Source of the DNA: Micavibrio sp.
Lineage (GTDB): Bacteria > Pseudomonadota > Alphaproteobacteria > UBA9219
Direction of reading: 5' to 3'
Assembly: GCA_020718105.1 (NCBI GenBank)
Contig: DYDA01000017.1
Coordinates: forward strand, 1-33,890
Length of the DNA: 33,890 nucleotides
Shown here: one piece after another, positions 30,932-33,890 of the stretch
Layout of the letters: every line of letters begins with the position of its first letter
How positions within the stretch are numbered: the stretch's first letter is position 1
Program-made: the position numbers and the translations under genes
Notes under the pieces: generated by a model
Databases searched by the model: none
What the model saw: only the letters and a program-made list of their open reading frames with translations
What the model was told of the DNA's origin: nothing

Positions 30932-32308
30932 TTAAGCCGCCTTTCTATAGCAGACTGTGCGAACGGCTTCGACGATGTCCGAAGGTTGAGGCAGCGCCAG
31001 CTTTTCCAAATTGGCGGCATAGGGCATCGGCACATCCGCGCCATGCACGCGCACCATCGGCGCATCCAGATAGTCAAACGCGTGTTCCATCATCTGCGCC
31101 GCGATTTCTGCGCCAATGCCAGCAAACGGCCAGCTTTCCTCAACGGCAACAAGACGGTTCGTCTTCATCACGCTTTGCACGATGGAATCCGTATCCAAGG
31201 GGCGCAACGAGCGCATGTTGATGACTTCTGCCGAGATTCCTTCGGCGGCCAAAGCCTCTGCCGCTTCTAAAGCATGGCCCACCATGCGCGAAAACGCCAC
31301 GATGGTCACGTCACTGCCTTCGCGCATCACGCGAGCCTTGCCGATGGGAGCTGTAAAATCCTCATCATCGGGAAGCTCAAAGCTCTGTCCATAGAGCATT
31401 TCATGCTCAAGGCAAATGACGGGATTAGGATCACGAATGGCACTTTTCAAAAGACCCTTGGCATCCGCGCTGTCATAGGGCGCGATGACTTTAAGCCCCG
31501 GAATATGCGCGTACCAGCTGGCATAGCACTGCGAGTGCTGCGCCGCCACGCGTGCCGCCGCCCCATTGGGGCCGCGAAACACAATGGGGCAGCCCATTTG
31601 ACCGCCCGACATATAGCGCGTCTTAGCGGCAGAGTTGACAATCTGGTCAATCGCCTGCATCGCAAAGTTCATCGTCATAAACTCGACAATCGGCGTCAGG
31701 CCGCCAAAGGCCGCGCCAACGCCAAGCCCCGCAAAGCCCATCTCGGTGATCGGCGTATCGATCACGCGCTTGTCGCCAAACTCATCCCACAAGCCTTGCG
31801 AGACTTTGTAAGCGCCGTTGTACTCGGCCACTTCCTCGCCCAGCAAAACGATGTTTTCATCGCGACGCATTTCCTCGCCCATCGCCTCGCGCAAGGCTTC
31901 GCGCACCGTCAGCGTTTTGTAATGAGCATAAGTCTTATCGTCGGCCACAGGCGCAAAGGCGGGCGCAGCCGAAGCAACAGCGGCGGGAGCGGATGCAGAG
32001 TCAGCAGCAGCAGAAGCCATGGGCGCAGCCTTACTCTCATGCTGATCCAGCGCGGCGCTGTCCTCGCCCTCTTCCAGCAAAAGCGCGATGGGCGTATTCA
32101 CCGCCACGCCTTGCGATCCGGCGGGAACTAAAATCTTGCCGATCACGCCTTCGTCAGCGGCTTCAACTTCCATCGTTGCCTTATCGGTTTCGATTTCCGC
32201 AATCACGTCGCCGCTGCGGACTTCATCACCTTCATTCTTGACCCAACGCGCCAGAGTCCCTTCGGTCATCGTTGGCGACAGGGCAGGCATCAGAATTTCA
32301 ATAGTCAT
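30932..32308 (-). CDS. pdhB: Pyruvate dehydrogenase E1 beta with N-terminal lipoyl domain
   Basis: E1-beta of pyruvate dehydrogenase, 458 aa. Residues 1-78 form a lipoyl domain with the modification lysine Lys43 in [13 protein letters not shown], followed by an Ala/Pro-rich flexible linker (about 85-122) and the E1-beta catalytic part ([37 protein letters not shown]..., ending in the transketolase C-terminal domain). Such lipoyl-E1-beta fusions are known in Alphaproteobacteria, but there E2 normally keeps its own lipoyl domain. It is 24 bases after pdhA. Here it carries the only lipoyl lysine of the operon. Confidence 0.97.
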   Translation of the reverse strand: MTIEILMPALSPTMTEGTLARWVKNEGDEVRSGDVIAEIETDKATMEVEAADEGVIGKILVPAGSQGVAVNTPIALLLEEGEDSAALDQHESKAAPMASAAADSASAPAAVASAAPAFAPVADDKTYAHYKTLTVREALREAMGEEMRRDENIVLLGEEVAEYNGAYKVSQGLWDEFGDKRVIDTPITEMGFAGLGVGAAFGGLTPIVEFMTMNFAMQAIDQIVNSAAKTRYMSGGQMGCPIVFRGPNGAAARVAAQHSQCYASWYAHIPGLKVIAPYDSADAKGLLKSAIRDPNPVICLEHEMLYGQSFELPDDEDFTAPIGKARVMREGSDVTIVAFSRMVGHALEAAEALAAEGISAEVINMRSLRPLDTDSIVQSVMKTNRLVAVEESWPFAGIGAEIAAQMMEHAFDYLDAPMVRVHGADVPMPYAANLEKLALPQPSDIVEAVRTVCYRKAA

Positions 32309-32332
32309 ATCGTTATTCCTTTTCCCCTTAAT

Positions 32333-33361
32333 TTATGCGTCAGCCAAAACGTCTGTCCAAAGTTCGGACGGGTCGGGCTCGGGACTTTCCTGTGCGTACG
32401 CAGCGGCATCGGTCACGATCTTTTTGATCTCTTTCTCGATGCTCTTCAAATCGTCCTCGGACGCCAGCTTGTCTTTCAAAAGCCTTGCGCGAAGCGTGTC
32501 GATAGGATCGCGGTTATCCTTCCAATCTTCGACCTCTTCTTTCGGGCGGTATTTGGCAGGATCGGACATGCCGTGGCCACGATAACGATAAGTGTCCATC
32601 TCTAGCAAGACGGGGCCTTTGCCAGAGCGGGCATGTTCAAGTGCCTCAAGCGCCGCCGCATGAACCTGCGAGACATTCTGACCATCAACCTTATGACCAT
32701 GAATGCCATAGGCCTCACCGCGCTGGCTTTGATCGCCCGCCGCGTGACGCTTTCTGGATGTTCCCATGGCGTACTGGTTGTTTTCGATGACGTACACGAT
32801 GGGCAGCTTCCACAAAGCCGCCATGTTAAAGCTTTCGTACACCTGCCCTTGGTTGGTCGCGCCGTCGCCCATAAAGGTCACGCACACGCCGCCGTCTTTT
32901 TTATAACGATGGGCAAACGCAAGCCCCGTTCCGATGGGAACCTGAGCGCCCACAATGCCGTGGCCGCCGTAAAAATGTTTCTCGACGCTGAACATATGCA
33001 TCGAGCCGCCCTTGCCTTTGGAATAACCGCCGATGCGCCCCGTCAACTCAGCCATCACGCCCTTGGGGTCCATGCCCATCATCAGCATTTGCCCGTGATC
33101 GCGGTAGGAGGTGATGCAGGAATCCTCTGGACGCATGGCCGACAGCACGCCCGTCGTCACGGCTTCCTCACCGATATACAAGTGACAAAAGCCGCCAATC
33201 AGACCCATGCCGTACAGCTGCGCGGCTTTTTCTTCAAACCGGCGTATAAGCAGCATTTCGCGCCAAGCGCGAACAAGATCCAAAGCGGGTGCGGTAGAGA
33301 TTTGTGACTCGACAGTCTTAAGACGAGCGGAAGATTTCATGTCTTGTTTCCTATGGCTCAT
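32333..33361 (-). CDS. pdhA: Pyruvate dehydrogenase E1 alpha
   Basis: E1-alpha, 342 aa, the heterotetrameric (alpha2beta2) type. The thiamine diphosphate motif runs from GDG at 165-167 to NN at 194-195. The phosphorylation-loop region YRYRGHGMSDPAKYR is present. With PdhB it decarboxylates pyruvate and acetylates a lipoyl group. Two starts are possible, at 33361 (GGAG 5 bases upstream) and at the internal Met8 (AGGA 8 bases upstream); both have adequate ribosome sites. It follows ftsB, the usual alphaproteobacterial order. Confidence 0.97.
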   Translation of the reverse strand: MSHRKQDMKSSARLKTVESQISTAPALDLVRAWREMLLIRRFEEKAAQLYGMGLIGGFCHLYIGEEAVTTGVLSAMRPEDSCITSYRDHGQMLMMGMDPKGVMAELTGRIGGYSKGKGGSMHMFSVEKHFYGGHGIVGAQVPIGTGLAFAHRYKKDGGVCVTFMGDGATNQGQVYESFNMAALWKLPIVYVIENNQYAMGTSRKRHAAGDQSQRGEAYGIHGHKVDGQNVSQVHAAALEALEHARSGKGPVLLEMDTYRYRGHGMSDPAKYRPKEEVEDWKDNRDPIDTLRARLLKDKLASEDDLKSIEKEIKKIVTDAAAYAQESPEPDPSELWTDVLADA

Positions 33362-33453
33362 TAAAGCTCCAAAACTATAACTTATGCACAGACAAGGGAT
33401 TAGCCAGTCTTACCCAAAAAAGCAAACCCCTGAGTGTGCAATGCAGCAAAAGA

Positions 33454-33798
33454 TCAGGGTGCCTTTGGCGAATCCGGTGATTTATCCTTTGGGGTCAAAA
33501 CGATGATTTCGTTGGGCTTGGAATAATTCAAAAGCTCGCGCGCTTTTTCATCCAGCAAATCGGGATCCATGCTTTTATCCCGTAACAACAGCGTGCGATG
33601 TTCTAGCTCCTCACGCTCTTTTTGCAAACGAGCAAGGTTCGCCTCACCGATTTTAATTTCATTTTGCACACGGAGCATGGCAAACCATCCCCGATCCCCC
33701 TGCACCGTATGATAAAGGAAATACCCCACCAAAGAGGCTCCGATCAGCGACCAGAAAAGCTGCCCCACCCACTTATATTTTTTCCGGCGCTTGACCAT
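33454..33798 (-). CDS. ftsB: Septum formation initiator FtsB/DivIC family
   Basis: FtsB/DivIC-type divisome protein, 114 aa. A basic N-terminus precedes one membrane span (about 13-32), then a periplasmic coiled coil (about 38-75, EIKIGEANLARLQKEREELEHRTLLL) and the motif DPDLLDEKARELLNYSKPNEIIVL typical of the family. FtsB bridges FtsQ and FtsL in divisome assembly. Its place between an upstream gene (usually eno) and pdhA is typical of Alphaproteobacteria. The Pro/Lys/Asp-rich C-terminus is probably disordered. Confidence 0.9.
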   Translation of the reverse strand: MVKRRKKYKWVGQLFWSLIGASLVGYFLYHTVQGDRGWFAMLRVQNEIKIGEANLARLQKEREELEHRTLLLRDKSMDPDLLDEKARELLNYSKPNEIIVLTPKDKSPDSPKAP

Positions 33799-33857
33799 TA
33801 GGCGCTTATCAAAAGATTGTTGAAAATTAATTGAAGCGGGAACAACGGAAGAAGAAA

Positions 33858-33878
33858 TAAAAAAAACGGGATGCCCGC
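33858..33878 (-). terminator. Terminator of the gene upstream of ftsB
   Basis: On the minus strand GCGGG-CAT-CCCG (approximately) is followed by eight Ts. It should end the transcript of a gene lying beyond the right edge of the window, so ftsB probably starts from its own promoter in the 60 bases that follow. Confidence 0.65.
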
Positions 33879-33890
33879 TTTACCCTTTCG

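Noticed and set aside
31274-32131. 285-codon plus-strand frame opposite pdhB
   Set aside because: Antisense shadow of the certain pdhB gene; no independent support.

Overview
This window looks like a chromosomal core region of a flagellated alphaproteobacterium. The sequence shows an alpha-type pyruvate dehydrogenase operon (ftsB-pdhA-pdhB-pdhC...lpdA) with a lipoyl domain fused to E1-beta, a fliQ-fliR-flhB-maf-RNase E/G run, tRNA-Trp upstream of secE-nusG, and long alpha-type RpoB and RpoC. Exact order is uncertain; an uncultured deep-branching lineage seems likely because the gene order is only partly the usual one. I see no phage, plasmid, CRISPR array or intact insertion sequence. The accessory content is several families of palindromic intergenic repeats.

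Layout (mostly minus strand). 1-263: REP-like repeats. 264-3874: minus-strand cluster fliQ, fliR, flhB, maf, short RNase E/G protein. 4108-6544: minus-strand translation block tRNA-Trp, secE, nusG, a leader plus inserted REP element, rplK, rplA, terminator. The rplJ-rplL genes that normally follow rplA are absent. 6714-7231: plus-strand tandem array of three tRNA-Gly(TCC) copies 206 bp apart. The first two are interrupted in the T-loop by an 87-nt multi-hairpin insert ending in a terminator-like stem; only the third is intact. 7255-8857: lipA-ung (minus). 8956-9420: AhpD-like hydroperoxidase (plus). 9496-18313: rpoB, an unrecognised 108-aa gene, rpoC (minus). 18314-19232: gene-free, repeat-rich. 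19233-21896: alaS (minus). 22330-24383: trpB-trpA (plus, coupled). 24388-26469: MscS-type channel (minus). 26671-27384: BAX-inhibitor-1 family protein (plus). 27448-33798: minus-strand run ftsB, pdhA, pdhB, pdhC, GNAT, small membrane protein, lpdA.

How the genes work together. secE/nusG/rplK/rplA/rpoB/rpoC form the transcription-translation-secretion core, here split by rearrangement. pdhA, pdhB, pdhC and lpdA supply all catalytic parts of pyruvate dehydrogenase, but PdhC starts directly at the E3/E1-binding domain and has no lipoyl domain, so the only lipoyl lysine encoded in the operon is on E1-beta. lipA makes that cofactor, and the neighbouring AhpD-like protein belongs to a family that can be reduced through lipoamide.

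Most interesting: the interrupted tRNA-Gly array, the lipoyl-less E2, the extra gene between rpoB and rpoC, and a family of paired palindromes whose outer arms are conserved while the inner hairpins change sequence but keep pairing.
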